A stretch of 64,000 nt of DNA from JABGQS01 sp963674545. GTDB lineage: Bacteria > Bacillota > Clostridia > Christensenellales > SZUA-584. Shown here in pieces: positions 44,729 through 52,937 of this stretch (positions within the stretch are counted from its first letter, which is position 1; every line of letters begins with the position of its first letter). A program made the translations under genes and the position numbers. The notes beneath the pieces were generated by a model, which saw nothing but the letters and a program-made list of their open reading frames with translations, made no database searches and was not told the origin of the DNA. The DNA lies in NCBI GenBank assembly GCA_963674545.2, contig CAXXFB010000001.1, positions 2,790,001 through 2,854,000 of the forward strand, in the 5' to 3' direction.

Positions 44729-44980
44729 ATGAATAAATGGGCAAGAACCGAAGAATTAAGGCTGCAGGAAGAAAATCCGTTTGAGTATAAGCTGATGCAG
44801 AAAAATGGAACGCTGGATAGCTATCTCGAGCAATTCGAAAAAGATGCTACTGCACAAGCGGCGAATATTTATAGATGCTTGGATAAGAAGATGGTTTTCT
44901 CCGATGAGGACATATTGACCGAAAGTCAGAGAAGAAACCGCATATGTGAAATAACCAGAGAGTTTATGATGTACGACTGA
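44729..44980 (+). CDS. Small island protein, possibly TnpV-like, 83 aa
   Basis: A helical cytoplasmic protein (TEELRLQEENPFEYKLMQKNGTLDSYLEQFEKDA, later ESQRRNRICEITREFMMYD). The order of Pro, Tyr, Gly-Thr-Leu and the final R-x-C-E-I pattern resembles the transposon-associated TnpV family. The similarity is weak and I infer no function. A GGAG precedes the ATG. Confidence 0.45.
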   Translation: MNKWARTEELRLQEENPFEYKLMQKNGTLDSYLEQFEKDATAQAANIYRCLDKKMVFSDEDILTESQRRNRICEITREFMMYD

Positions 44981-45019
44981 GTGAAAGCCAGAAAATCAGA
45001 GCGATATGTGTATTGAAAG

Positions 45020-45048
45020 TTGACAATATGTCGTATATGACATATAAT
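45020..45048 (+). promoter_or_regulatory. Consensus promoter with palindromic operator for the HigBA-type module
   Basis: TTGACA (45020-45025), 17 bp, TATAAT (45043-45048), exact consensus. An inverted repeat ATATGTC (45026-45032) and GACATAT (45039-45045) fills the spacer, a good autorepressor site for the XRE antitoxin. Confidence 0.85.
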
Positions 45049-45076
45049 ATGAGCGTAAGAGGGAGCGTCTAAAGGT

Positions 45077-45430
45077 ATGTGGGAGATCATATACTATGAA
45101 ACAGAGAGTGGCAACTGCCCTGTATATGAATTTATCAATGGATTGTCTGTGAAGATGAGGGCGAAGGCGTTTAAGGAACTGGAGTTGCTGGAATCTTTGG
45201 GAACTCAAATCAAGATGCCGTATTCTCGTCCTTTGCAAGACGGCGTACATGAATTGAGGATTCAAGCCGGTAATGATATCTCACGTATATTCTACTTCTT
45301 CTTTATCGGTCGGCGGATTATACTGACAAACGGATTTATCAAAAAGAGTCAGACCACGCCGCAGCTAGAAATCAACAAGGCCTTGAAGTATAAGGCGGAT
45401 TATGAAAGGAGGTTTACCGATGAGACTTAA
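45077..45430 (+). CDS. RelE/HigB-type toxin (phage Gp49-like), 117 aa
   Basis: Ribosome-dependent mRNA interferase family. Motifs WEIIYYETESGNCPVYEFINGL, the helix KAFKELELLESLGTQ, then the strand PLQDGVHELRIQAGNDISRIFYFFFIGRRIILTNGFIKKSQTTP, typical for the Gp49-like group. The gene comes before its antitoxin, as in HigBA systems, and overlaps it by 11 bases. Confidence 0.9.
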   Translation: MWEIIYYETESGNCPVYEFINGLSVKMRAKAFKELELLESLGTQIKMPYSRPLQDGVHELRIQAGNDISRIFYFFFIGRRIILTNGFIKKSQTTPQLEINKALKYKADYERRFTDET

Positions 45431-45689
45431 AGACCATTTGAAAGAGCAGATGAAGAATCCTGAATTTGCAAAAGAGTATAAAGAGCTCGGACCGGAGTTT
45501 GAGCTTGTTCGGCAAATCATCCAGGCAAGAGAAGAAAGGCAACTGACACAAAAACAGCTGGCTGAGTTAACTGGTATACCACAGGGGCATATCAGCCGAA
45601 TCGAGAATGGGAATTATAACCCGTCTTTGGCTTACCTCAAGCGCATAGCAAACGGATTAGGCAAGGAACTGCATATACAGTTCAAGTAA
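45420..45689 (+). CDS. HigA-type XRE antitoxin, 89 aa
   Basis: Starts MRLKDHLKEQMKNPEFAKEYKELGPE and then has a helix-turn-helix QLTQKQLAELTGIPQGHISRIENGNYNPSLAYLKRIANGLGKEL. ATG at 45420 follows AAGGAGG, inside the toxin frame. It neutralises the toxin and probably represses the promoter at 45020-45048. Confidence 0.9.
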   Translation: MRLKDHLKEQMKNPEFAKEYKELGPEFELVRQIIQAREERQLTQKQLAELTGIPQGHISRIENGNYNPSLAYLKRIANGLGKELHIQFK

Positions 45690-45699
45690 TACGAATTAG

Positions 45700-45737
45700 A
45701 TGTCTCGGAACTAACACAAGTTTCCGAGACATTTTTC
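45700..45737 (+). terminator. Terminator of the toxin-antitoxin operon
   Basis: ATGTCTCGGAA (45700-45710) with TTCCGAGACAT (45722-45732), 11-bp perfect stem followed by T residues. Confidence 0.85.
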
Positions 45738-45770
45738 TATGCTTCATAAAGTCAATAGGAGTGATCTAAA

Positions 45771-46113
45771 GTGAAAAATATGATGGAATACAAAGGCTAT
45801 TATGCCCGCATAGAATATAGCGATGAAGAAAATTGCTTTTTTGGCACGATTGCCGGGATAGCGGATGTGGGTAGCTTTGAGGGGAATAGTACAGAAGAGC
45901 TGAAAGAAGCCTTTATCGAAGCGGTTGAGGATTATCTTAATATATGAAAACGCCAAGGCAAGAAACCGCAGAAAGCTTATTAAAGGCAGTTTTAGCGTGC
46001 GCATAAATCCTGAACTGCATAAGCGTGCTGTACTATCGGCCATGTCCGATCATATTTCGCTGAATCAGCTTGTCGAGCGGGCTGTTGCTGATTATGTGAA
46101 CCATCCGCAATAA
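45771..46113 (+). pseudogene. HicB-like antitoxin gene broken by a frameshift
   Basis: The first 58 codons from GTG 45771 (MMEYKGYYARIEYSDEENCFFGTIAGI, then STEELKEAFIEAVEDYLNI) match the HicB RNase-H-like fold. TGA at 45945 stops the frame. The missing C-terminal Arc-like DNA-binding part, ENAKARNRRKLIKGSFSVRINPELHKRAVLSAM, continues in another frame to 46113. The break falls in an alternating AT run near 45940, where a two-base change restores the reading. There is no hicA toxin beside it. It is a relic or an assembly artefact. Confidence 0.75.
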
Positions 46114-46182
46114 AGATTATTTGGGTATGTTTCAAACTCCGTGTATTCTCCAAAATGGATGTAATCACAAGTAGTTAAAATC

Positions 46183-46218
46183 AAGAGGGTTAAGGGTATT
46201 TTCACTCTTAACCCTCTT
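46183..46218. other. Perfect 12-bp hairpin
   Basis: AAGAGGGTTAAG (46183-46194) and CTTAACCCTCTT (46207-46218). No T-run follows, so it is not a classic terminator. It lies between the broken hicB and the IS256 remnant. Confidence 0.7.
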
Positions 46219-46227
46219 CGCTACAGT

Positions 46228-46301
46228 ACACCAATTAAGACTGGCATGTCAAGGAGGAAAGGGCGCAGCCCGATCCTTGATTTGCCTGTATTAATTGGTG
46301 T
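46228..46301. other. Long multi-segment hairpin, 74 bases, unknown role
   Basis: Nested pairs: ACACCAATTAA/TTAATTGGTGT (46228-46238 with 46291-46301), GGCA/TGCC, TCAAGGA/TCCTTGA, GGGC/GCCC with a GCA loop, about 26 base pairs in all. It may be a non-coding RNA, a cruciform or an insertion-sequence structure. It starts 115 bases after the hicB relic and ends 6 bases before the IS256 transposase stop. Confidence 0.65.
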
Positions 46302-46306
46302 GTTCG

Positions 46307-46900
46307 TTATTCGGGGATACGCTCTTCAAAATAAATGGATAGTTGGGAATAGATTTGTCCCCAGTCCCTGCGCCGACCAGCCCATTTCTTAGTGATATCC
46401 ACAGTGGCTAAATACAGCATTTTAAACAGGCTGTCATCCGTTGGGAAAACGCCCTTATTTTTTGTGACCTTTCGGAGCTGACGGTTATAGCTCTCAATGG
46501 TGTTAGTCGTATAAATAAGCTTCCTGACCTCGTCGGGATACTTAAAATACGTTGATAATTCAGCCCAGTTTTTACGCCACGAAATTGCGATTTTAGGATA
46601 TTTTTTGCCCCAGCTCTCATCGAATTTTTCTAGTTCAGAAAACGCAGATTCTTCACTAGCGGCTGTATATACTCTTTTTAAATCCGCCATAAGCGGCTTT
46701 AAATCTTTATATGACACATATCTTGTGCTGTTTCGTATCTGGTGAATTACACAGCGCTGTATCTCGGTTTAAGGGAATACGGCACTTATTGCTTCGGAGA
46801 AGCCGCTTAAACCGTCAACACTGGCTATCAGGATATCTTGTACGCCTCTATTCTTCATCTCGTTTATGACTGACAACCAGAACTTAGACGACTCATTTTC
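46307..46900 (-). pseudogene. IS256-family transposase remnant (C-terminal part)
   Basis: Minus-strand fragments NESSKFWLSVINEMKNRGVQDILIASVDGLSGFSEAISAVFP and, after an in-frame TAA at 46769-46771 (normally a Lys codon), TEIQRCVIHQIRNSTRYVSYKDLKPLMADLKRVY and YTTNTIESYNRQLRKV through WGQIYSQLSIYFEERIPE. This is the second half of an IS256/MULE-type DDE transposase. The N-terminal half is absent: the sequence changes to the IS21 end at 46901. It is not functional. The IS256 right-side inverted repeat is probably near 46131. Confidence 0.85.
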
Positions 46901-47013
46901 TGTAACTGGTAAACTATATTGGACGGTTTTTGGCAAACAATTTTCCCTACTTAATGAATAAAAGAGCTTGTCCATTTATACTCGAATGAGAGTATAAATG
47001 GAGGCAGGCAGAA

Positions 47014-48546
47014 ATGGTAGGGATAACGATGTATGCAGAAATACAGAAACTAAAAACAATGGGGTACAAAAAACAAAGAGCAGCACGGGAACTTAGGCTT
47101 GATGCAAAAACAGTAAGGAAGTATTGGGACATGACAGAGGGCGAATATCTGTCATACATGCTTGAAGCCAAAGAACGAACAAAAATCATGGATCCGTATT
47201 ACGGGTATGTGTTGGATAAACTAAAAACATATCCCGAAATCTCAGGAGCTATACTTTACGATAATCTTAGGGAAGACTTTGCGGACTTTAAGCCGTCATA
47301 CCGTACAGTTCGGTTGTTTGTGAGTAACGTTAGAGAGAAAGAAGGTATACCGGCACCCGTAAAAATACGACAGTATGCTGAGAATCCTGAATTACCTTTT
47401 GGCTATCAGGCTCAGGTGGATTTGGGACAAAAGGTAATGAAAGACAGCTACGGGAAATCCGTTAGGATATATATATTCGCAATGGTATTAAGCTGCTCAC
47501 GATATAAATATGTATGCTTTCAATTAGAACCCTTTACAGCACAAACATTTATACAGGCACATGACAGAGCATTCCGCTTTTATGGAGGCAGGCCAACAGA
47601 AATCGTATATGATCAAGATAGAGTAATGGTTGTCAGCGAAAACAGCGGAGATATTATATATACAGAAACATTTGAAAACTACAAGAATTATGCTGGTTTC
47701 TCTGTCCATTTGTGTCGTGGCAATGACCCGGAAAGTAAAGGAAAGATTGAAGCTGTTGTAAAGTATGTAAAAAACAACTTTCTGACCTGCAGAATCTATC
47801 ACGGGATAGCAAGGCTCAACAGCGACGGGCTGGCGTGGTTGGACCGGACCGGAAACGGATTAGTGCACGAGACAACAAAGATGGTCCCTGCCGTTGTATT
47901 TGCGCAGGAGCAGCAGCATTTGAAATCTGCGCCGGAATTGGGAGAATCAACTTATGTACCGTCAACTGCTATCGTTCGTAAAAACAATGTTGTAATGTAC
48001 CGGCAGAACCGTTACTGTATGCCCAAGGGAACCTATGAGCCGGGTAAAAAAGTTCGGATAGAAGCTGATGAAACATCAAATAGGGTACGGTTTTACGATT
48101 TAAAAGACGATGTATTTATTGATGAATATACTATAGCTGACGGTGTAGGAAAATGCGTACGCAATGAACATCCGGAACGGGACAGGTTCTCCAAACTGCA
48201 AAGCATTAAAGACAAAGTGTTTGCTGGATACATATCACCGGAAGGAACTCGTTTTGTAGAGAAGATTATTGAAGCTAAACCGAGATATGTTCGAGACCAG
48301 CTGGGTATACTGCTGAAACTTGCAGAGATATATTCAGCAGATGAACTCCATCGTGCAGCCGTGTATTGTCTGGATAGGCAGATCGTATCGGCTAATGATT
48401 TTAGGGATACATTGGAGTACTTTAAACAACTGAAACCTTTGCCTGCTGAATGTAGCGGTACTATCCCTGTTAAGTATAGTGTAGTCATAGCCCAAACGAG
48501 ACCTATAGAGGTTTACGCCAGTCTCTGTAAAGGCGGTGAGCGGTAA
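47014..48546 (+). CDS. istA: IS21 transposase IstA, 510 aa
   Basis: DDE transposase. N-terminal helix-turn-helix LKTMGYKKQRAARELRLDAKTVRKYW; catalytic residues in GYQAQVDLGQKV (Asp), EIVYDQDRVMV (Asp) and ESKGKIEAVVKYVKNNF (Glu). Full length. TAATG overlap with istB. Confidence 0.93.
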   Translation: MVGITMYAEIQKLKTMGYKKQRAARELRLDAKTVRKYWDMTEGEYLSYMLEAKERTKIMDPYYGYVLDKLKTYPEISGAILYDNLREDFADFKPSYRTVRLFVSNVREKEGIPAPVKIRQYAENPELPFGYQAQVDLGQKVMKDSYGKSVRIYIFAMVLSCSRYKYVCFQLEPFTAQTFIQAHDRAFRFYGGRPTEIVYDQDRVMVVSENSGDIIYTETFENYKNYAGFSVHLCRGNDPESKGKIEAVVKYVKNNFLTCRIYHGIARLNSDGLAWLDRTGNGLVHETTKMVPAVVFAQEQQHLKSAPELGESTYVPSTAIVRKNNVVMYRQNRYCMPKGTYEPGKKVRIEADETSNRVRFYDLKDDVFIDEYTIADGVGKCVRNEHPERDRFSKLQSIKDKVFAGYISPEGTRFVEKIIEAKPRYVRDQLGILLKLAEIYSADELHRAAVYCLDRQIVSANDFRDTLEYFKQLKPLPAECSGTIPVKYSVVIAQTRPIEVYASLCKGGER

Positions 48547-49292
48547 TGACAGACGTTGAACGCATCCGTACATATGCAAAACAGCTTGGACTTGCGAATA
48601 TGTCCAGGAGAACATTTCCTTTTTTAAATGAGCAAATATCCAACGAGGCTTTCCTAGCGAACTGTCTGCATGATGAGGTTTTATATCGAGAGGAGAATAA
48701 AAAGAAACGAAGGATCAAGCAAGCCTGTCTGCCGACTTACAAGGGCTTTGAGACGTTTGATACAGAGTTTCAGAAAGGGATTACCACCTGGCAGTTAAAT
48801 CAGTTGGCCGCCCTTACTTGGATTGAAGGAATATACAACCTGATCTTAATCGGTCCTCCGGGAACAGGAAAGACACATCTTGCTCTGGCTATCGGAAACA
48901 AGGCTGTGGAGATTGGATACAAGGTTTTCTTTTCCTCTATGGATACGCTTGTTCATATCCTGAAAACACAAGAGATATCCAGAAGTTCAGCAGCACGTCT
49001 TAAGTGGATCAAGGAAGCAGACTTACTTATTATTGACGAGCTAGGTTATCTACCGGTTGGGAAAACAGAAGCCAATATGTTCTTCCAACTGATATCTCAT
49101 TTATACGAGAATACTTCTGTCGTAATTACTTCTAATAAGGGTTTTGACGGATGGGCTGATGTTCTTGGTGATTCGATTCTAGCAACCGCTTTGTTGGATA
49201 GGTTGACTCATAAATGTCAGGTGCTTTCATTTTCCGACGACAGTTACCGCTTAGCTCACAGAAAACAGATCTTTGTGGAAAATACTAAATAA
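48546..49292 (+). CDS. istB: IS21 helper ATPase IstB, 248 aa
   Basis: AAA+ partner of IstA. Walker A GPPGTGKTHLALAIGNKA, Walker B LLIIDELGYLPV, sensor VITSNKGFDGWADVLGD and LLDRLTHKCQVL. The start ATG shares a base with the istA stop (TAATG). Confidence 0.94.
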   Translation: MTDVERIRTYAKQLGLANMSRRTFPFLNEQISNEAFLANCLHDEVLYREENKKKRRIKQACLPTYKGFETFDTEFQKGITTWQLNQLAALTWIEGIYNLILIGPPGTGKTHLALAIGNKAVEIGYKVFFSSMDTLVHILKTQEISRSSAARLKWIKEADLLIIDELGYLPVGKTEANMFFQLISHLYENTSVVITSNKGFDGWADVLGDSILATALLDRLTHKCQVLSFSDDSYRLAHRKQIFVENTK

Positions 49293-49346
49293 AAAGTAGG
49301 GAATCTTATTTGCCAAAAAGCAGGGAATTTTATTTGACAGTAACAA

Positions 49347-49514
49347 ATTGACCGCACAAAAGAAGCGGGAAAACAAGTAGGATTTGGAATGGGTGTAAAT
49401 GTAGAATATGCTTCAAAGATATTAGATATGGGTGTTGATTGGCTGCAAATCGGTTCGGATTTTGATTATATCAACAAACTTTCTGAAGACATATTTATGA
49501 AGTTGAAAAAATAA
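49347..49514 (+). pseudogene. C-terminal remnant of an HpcH/HpaI-type aldolase
   Basis: Open reading from the IS21 edge: KEAGKQVGFGMGVNVEYA, SKILDMGVDWLQIGSDFDYINKL, ending at TAA 49512. VGFGMGVNVEYA and the G-x-D-W-L-x-I-G-S-D motif match the tail of HpcH/HpaI-type aldolases (2-keto-3-deoxy sugar acid or 4-hydroxy-2-oxovalerate aldolases). About 200 residues upstream are missing, probably lost through the IS event. It was probably once the first gene of the downstream catabolic group. Confidence 0.78.
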
Positions 49515-49543
49515 AAATATAATTCTTAAAGAGGAGAACACAA

Positions 49544-50599
49544 ATGATATTTTCAGCTGAAGAAATCAGGATGATTTGTAAAAAGGCGTTTATGGCTACA
49601 GGAGCTAGCGAACAAGAGGCTTTAGTAGTTGCCGATGTTTTACTTGAAGCTAATTTGATGGGGCTGGATTCCCATGGTTTTCATAGGATAGCTGAATACT
49701 TGCCTCATGTAAAAAGAGGAACAATAAAACCAGGTGCGCCAATAGAGATTCAGTGTGAAACTGACAACTCCGTTATTGTTAACGGTAATTGGAATTATGG
49801 CATGGTCACAGCTAAAACCACCACTGATATAGTAATTGAAAAAGCAAAATTAAACAACATTGCAATCGGCACAACACGCCATTGTAATCATATAGGAAGA
49901 CTGGGGGCATATACTCAGAAAGTTGCGGAAGCTGGTCTGTTTGGTATGGCTGTTGTAAACAGCTCTCGACATGGTCATTGGGTTGCGCCTTTTGGCGGAG
50001 CTGAAGGCAGATTAGCTACAAACCCTCTTTCGTATGCTTGCCCGTCAAAAGGCGACCCGATAATACTGGACATGTCGACTTCCATGGTAGCTGAAGGGAA
50101 AATTCGTGTTCTAATGCAGGCGGGGAAAGAACTTCCAGATTACTGTGTACTTACTTCGGAAGGCAAACCAACTAACAATCCAAAAGAATTTTACGAGCCT
50201 GCAAAAGGCACGATTCTTCCTTTCGGAGGAATGATGGGCTATAAAGGTTTTGGACTTGGTTTGATGGTTGAGCTTCTGGGTTCGACACTAAGCGGAGTCA
50301 GGTTGACTCCTGAAGGCCAGAAAGACGAATATATAAATGGATTTTTTATCCTCGCAATAAATCCAAGAATATTCGGAAATGACAATTATATAATTGATTA
50401 TGTAGAGGAAATAAAAGATTATATTGTATCAGCTAAACCTGCTGAAGGTTCAAAGGGTGTTATTATGCCTGGTCAGCTAGACTTCGCTATTAAAGAAGAA
50501 CGCCTTAAAAAAGGTGTTGAAGTAGCAGAGGAGACATGGAAGAGCATTGTTGAATCAGGCAAAGAATTTAATATTGACCTTGAAGAGGGATTCAAATGA
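49544..50599 (+). CDS. Malate/L-lactate dehydrogenase-like (Ldh family) oxidoreductase, 351 aa
   Basis: NAD(P)-dependent 2-oxoacid reductase with the Ldh-2 fold. Signatures: SHGFHRIAEYLPHVKRGTIKPGA, ANPLSYACPS-type segment (ATNPLSYACPSKGDPIILDMSTSMVAEGK) and the MMGYKGFGLGLMVELLGSTLSG stretch. Family members reduce malate, ureidoglycolate, sulfolactate or delta-1-piperidine-2-carboxylate; this one cannot be assigned from sequence alone. It overlaps the amidohydrolase by 4 bases, and RBS AGAGGAG precedes the start. Confidence 0.9.
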   Translation: MIFSAEEIRMICKKAFMATGASEQEALVVADVLLEANLMGLDSHGFHRIAEYLPHVKRGTIKPGAPIEIQCETDNSVIVNGNWNYGMVTAKTTTDIVIEKAKLNNIAIGTTRHCNHIGRLGAYTQKVAEAGLFGMAVVNSSRHGHWVAPFGGAEGRLATNPLSYACPSKGDPIILDMSTSMVAEGKIRVLMQAGKELPDYCVLTSEGKPTNNPKEFYEPAKGTILPFGGMMGYKGFGLGLMVELLGSTLSGVRLTPEGQKDEYINGFFILAINPRIFGNDNYIIDYVEEIKDYIVSAKPAEGSKGVIMPGQLDFAIKEERLKKGVEVAEETWKSIVESGKEFNIDLEEGFK

Positions 50600-51513
50600 T
50601 AATTGATGCACATACCCATATTTTTGATAAGGTGAACGGCAGGATAGAAAAAGGTCAAACTAAAGACGGTTCTTGGGGGACTGTTCTATGCGGTAATGAG
50701 GAATTTCAGGTATTTCCTCCATATTGTGAATCAACAAAGTTTTCATCTGATGCCCTAATACATTATTTGGATCGAGAAAAGATTGATAAGGCAGTATTGC
50801 TGCAAGGATGTTTTTACGGGGATCAGAATGATTTAGTGATAAAAGCAGTTAAGTCTTATCCTGAACGCCTTGCAGGAGCAATGTATCTAGAACCGTTTTC
50901 TGAATCTGCATATGGGTATTTTGATAAAAATGCAGAATTTTTCAAAGCTGTCAAACTAGAATGTTCGGTAGCTACCGGATTTTCAGGTTGGAATAAAGAA
51001 TTTGATATTGCAGACTACATACCTTTATATAAGAAAATGGAGCAGCTTGACATGGTTCTTGTTCTTGACTTAGGAACTACTGGTACAGAAAGCTATCAAA
51101 CAATTGGTGTTAAAAAAATTGTAGATGCTGTACCTGAGTTGAAGATTGTGATATGTCATTTGGGGCAGCCACGGCTGGAATACCTAGAAAACGAGCGGCT
51201 ATTGAAAGAATGGAAAGAACAAATCGCTCTGGCGAATTACGGTAAAGTGTGGTTTGATACAGCTTCGTTGACGTCTTATTTCAGTAATGAGATATATCCG
51301 TATAAATCAGGAGCACGTTTTTTTGATATAGCGCTTAGCATAGCTTCTCCGAGCAGGGTCATGGTGGGTACTGATATGCCGGGAAACAGCATGCTAACGA
51401 GTTATAGACAGATGATTCAACTTCCTATGCTATATGGCAGCTTACTTCAGCTAAACGAAATTGAACTAGGCGCGATAATGGGAAAAAATGCTGATAACGT
51501 ATACTTTAAATAA
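50596..51513 (+). CDS. Amidohydrolase family 2 enzyme, 305 aa
   Basis: Metal-dependent hydrolase or decarboxylase of the amidohydrolase-2 family. The first metal motif DAHTHIF is at the N-terminus; a central IVICHLGQPRLE segment supplies a His; a late RVMVGTDMPGN gives the Asp. TIM-barrel fold, cytoplasmic. Translationally coupled to the Ldh gene, so it acts in the same pathway, perhaps opening a lactone or cleaving a dicarbonyl compound. Confidence 0.87.
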   Translation: MIIDAHTHIFDKVNGRIEKGQTKDGSWGTVLCGNEEFQVFPPYCESTKFSSDALIHYLDREKIDKAVLLQGCFYGDQNDLVIKAVKSYPERLAGAMYLEPFSESAYGYFDKNAEFFKAVKLECSVATGFSGWNKEFDIADYIPLYKKMEQLDMVLVLDLGTTGTESYQTIGVKKIVDAVPELKIVICHLGQPRLEYLENERLLKEWKEQIALANYGKVWFDTASLTSYFSNEIYPYKSGARFFDIALSIASPSRVMVGTDMPGNSMLTSYRQMIQLPMLYGSLLQLNEIELGAIMGKNADNVYFK

Positions 51514-51526
51514 GGAGATTATATAA

Positions 51527-52423
51527 ATGGCTCCAAAAGATGGTTCATGGGGCAAAAAAGTATATTTAATAGTATCTGGAGACCACCCTTCTTTGACCGC
51601 TTTAGCAGAAGCAGCTGGAAAGGTCGCAGATATCTATGGAATCGAGCTGATTGTTAAATCACCTAATTTTGACCTAAACCAGCAAAATCAGATTATCGAC
51701 CAAGCTATTAATGATAATCCCGACTATATTCTATTGATGCCGGTTGACCAGCAAGCATCTACTGCGCAGTTCAAAAAAATAAACGAAGCAGGGATCCCGT
51801 GTTCCGCATTTCTCTCTATGCCTGCGAATGATGCGTTCAAATATATAGTTGGCTATAGTGGTGTTGATGATTGGCTTAACTATCAGGCTCTTGCAGATAA
51901 AGCAGGTGGTATGGTTGAAGGTGAAGGTGGGGTTATATATATGACACACATGCCTGGCGATCCGTCCTATTTCTCAAGATACCTCGGTTTTGAAGCACAG
52001 TTAGCACAGAATTATACTAACCTAACAACACTTGATACCCAAACACCTGGGGCTTTTGATGCACAAAAATCGACTCAGATGCTTCAGGATATGCTTATTA
52101 AATATGGGGATCAGATAAAAATGATTGAGATGGCAGATGACGCCACCTTCGGCACATCACTTAAAGAAGCTGCTGCCATTGCAAATTTTGATTTGTCAAA
52201 CGTAGTTGTAGCATCATCCGGTAATTCAAAAGCAGGTATGACACTGCTTAAAGATGGAGTAATAGACGTGATGGTATTCCAGTCGCTTGAGCAATGCGGT
52301 GCAGTTCCTATGAAGCTTGTTGCAGATTGGTTTAACGGAAAAGAAGTGCCAAGGCATGTATTTTTAAATCCGGGGCAGATTACTGCTGAAAATGTTGAGG
52401 AGTATGAGCCTGCTTCTTGGTAA
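51527..52423 (+). CDS. Sugar-binding protein (periplasmic-binding-protein fold) without signal peptide, 298 aa
   Basis: Residues 10-290 read as a type 1 periplasmic binding domain: KKVYLIVSGDHPSLTALAEAAGKVADIYGIELIVKS, then NDNPDYILLMPVD, AGIPCSAFLSMP, GFEAQLAQNYTNLT, and GAVPMKLVADWFNGKEVPRHVFL. Related binding proteins of sugar ABC importers begin with a lipoprotein signal and a short linker; here the protein starts at MAPKDGSWGKK with no signal. It is either truncated or used inside the cell. No permease or ATPase is adjacent. RBS AAGGAG. Confidence 0.8.
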   Translation: MAPKDGSWGKKVYLIVSGDHPSLTALAEAAGKVADIYGIELIVKSPNFDLNQQNQIIDQAINDNPDYILLMPVDQQASTAQFKKINEAGIPCSAFLSMPANDAFKYIVGYSGVDDWLNYQALADKAGGMVEGEGGVIYMTHMPGDPSYFSRYLGFEAQLAQNYTNLTTLDTQTPGAFDAQKSTQMLQDMLIKYGDQIKMIEMADDATFGTSLKEAAAIANFDLSNVVVASSGNSKAGMTLLKDGVIDVMVFQSLEQCGAVPMKLVADWFNGKEVPRHVFLNPGQITAENVEEYEPASW

Positions 52424-52658
52424 AGGTCTGTTATAAGTAAATATTAATATTATTAGCTATTTGGACGAAAATGGGGCATTCTACATGAATGCTCCATTCT
52501 CATATAGTAAAAAATATTATATTAGGAACTAAATTTATCGAGCTGAAATACTTATATATCTCGCAAGAAATAGATATGCTGACCTTACCCCACAGAATTG
52601 ACCTGAATTGAAAGTGGTGATTAGCAGCTGATATAATAAAACCAAGAGGTGAAGAATA

Positions 52659-52937
52659 GTGGCGAAAAGGAATTATACAGCTGAACAGATCATTAGCAAA
52701 CTAAGAGAAGTTGAAGTAAAAATCAGTCAGGGAATAGCAGCAGCAGAAGCTATCAGGAGCATAGGAGTGAGCGACCAGACATATTACCGCTGGCGCAAAG
52801 AATATGGCGGTTTGCGCACCGATCAGGCAAAGCGCATGAAAGAGATAGAAAAAGAGAACCTGAGGTTAAAGAAGCTTGTAGCTGAGTTATCACTGGACAA
52901 TGCGATTCTGAAGGAAGTATCACGGGGAAACTTTTAA
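52659..52937 (+). CDS. IS3-family OrfA, 92 aa
   Basis: Helix-turn-helix DNA-binding protein: MAKRNYTAEQIISKLREVEVKISQG, then IRSIGVSDQTYYRWRKEYGG and a leucine zipper-like helix (EIEKENLRLKKLVAELSLDNAILKEVSRGNF). Ends with the KEVxxGNF stop arrangement typical of the IS407/IS2-like groups. Confidence 0.92.
   Translation: MAKRNYTAEQIISKLREVEVKISQGIAAAEAIRSIGVSDQTYYRWRKEYGGLRTDQAKRMKEIEKENLRLKKLVAELSLDNAILKEVSRGNF

Larger units (their letters stand above)
46901..49345 (+). mobile_element. IS21-family insertion sequence, about 2.45 kb
   Basis: The ends are imperfect inverted repeats: TGTAACTG at 46901 and CAGTAACA ending at 49345. The internal end repeats match too (TTTTTGGCAAACAATTTTCCCTACTT-like at 46930-46950, and the complementary block near 49295-49330). 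Between them are istA and istB. I found no target duplication: left flank TCATTTTC and right flank AATTGACC differ, and the two flanks come from different genes (IS256 and an aldolase). A recombination between two copies or an adjacent deletion would explain this. Confidence 0.85.
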
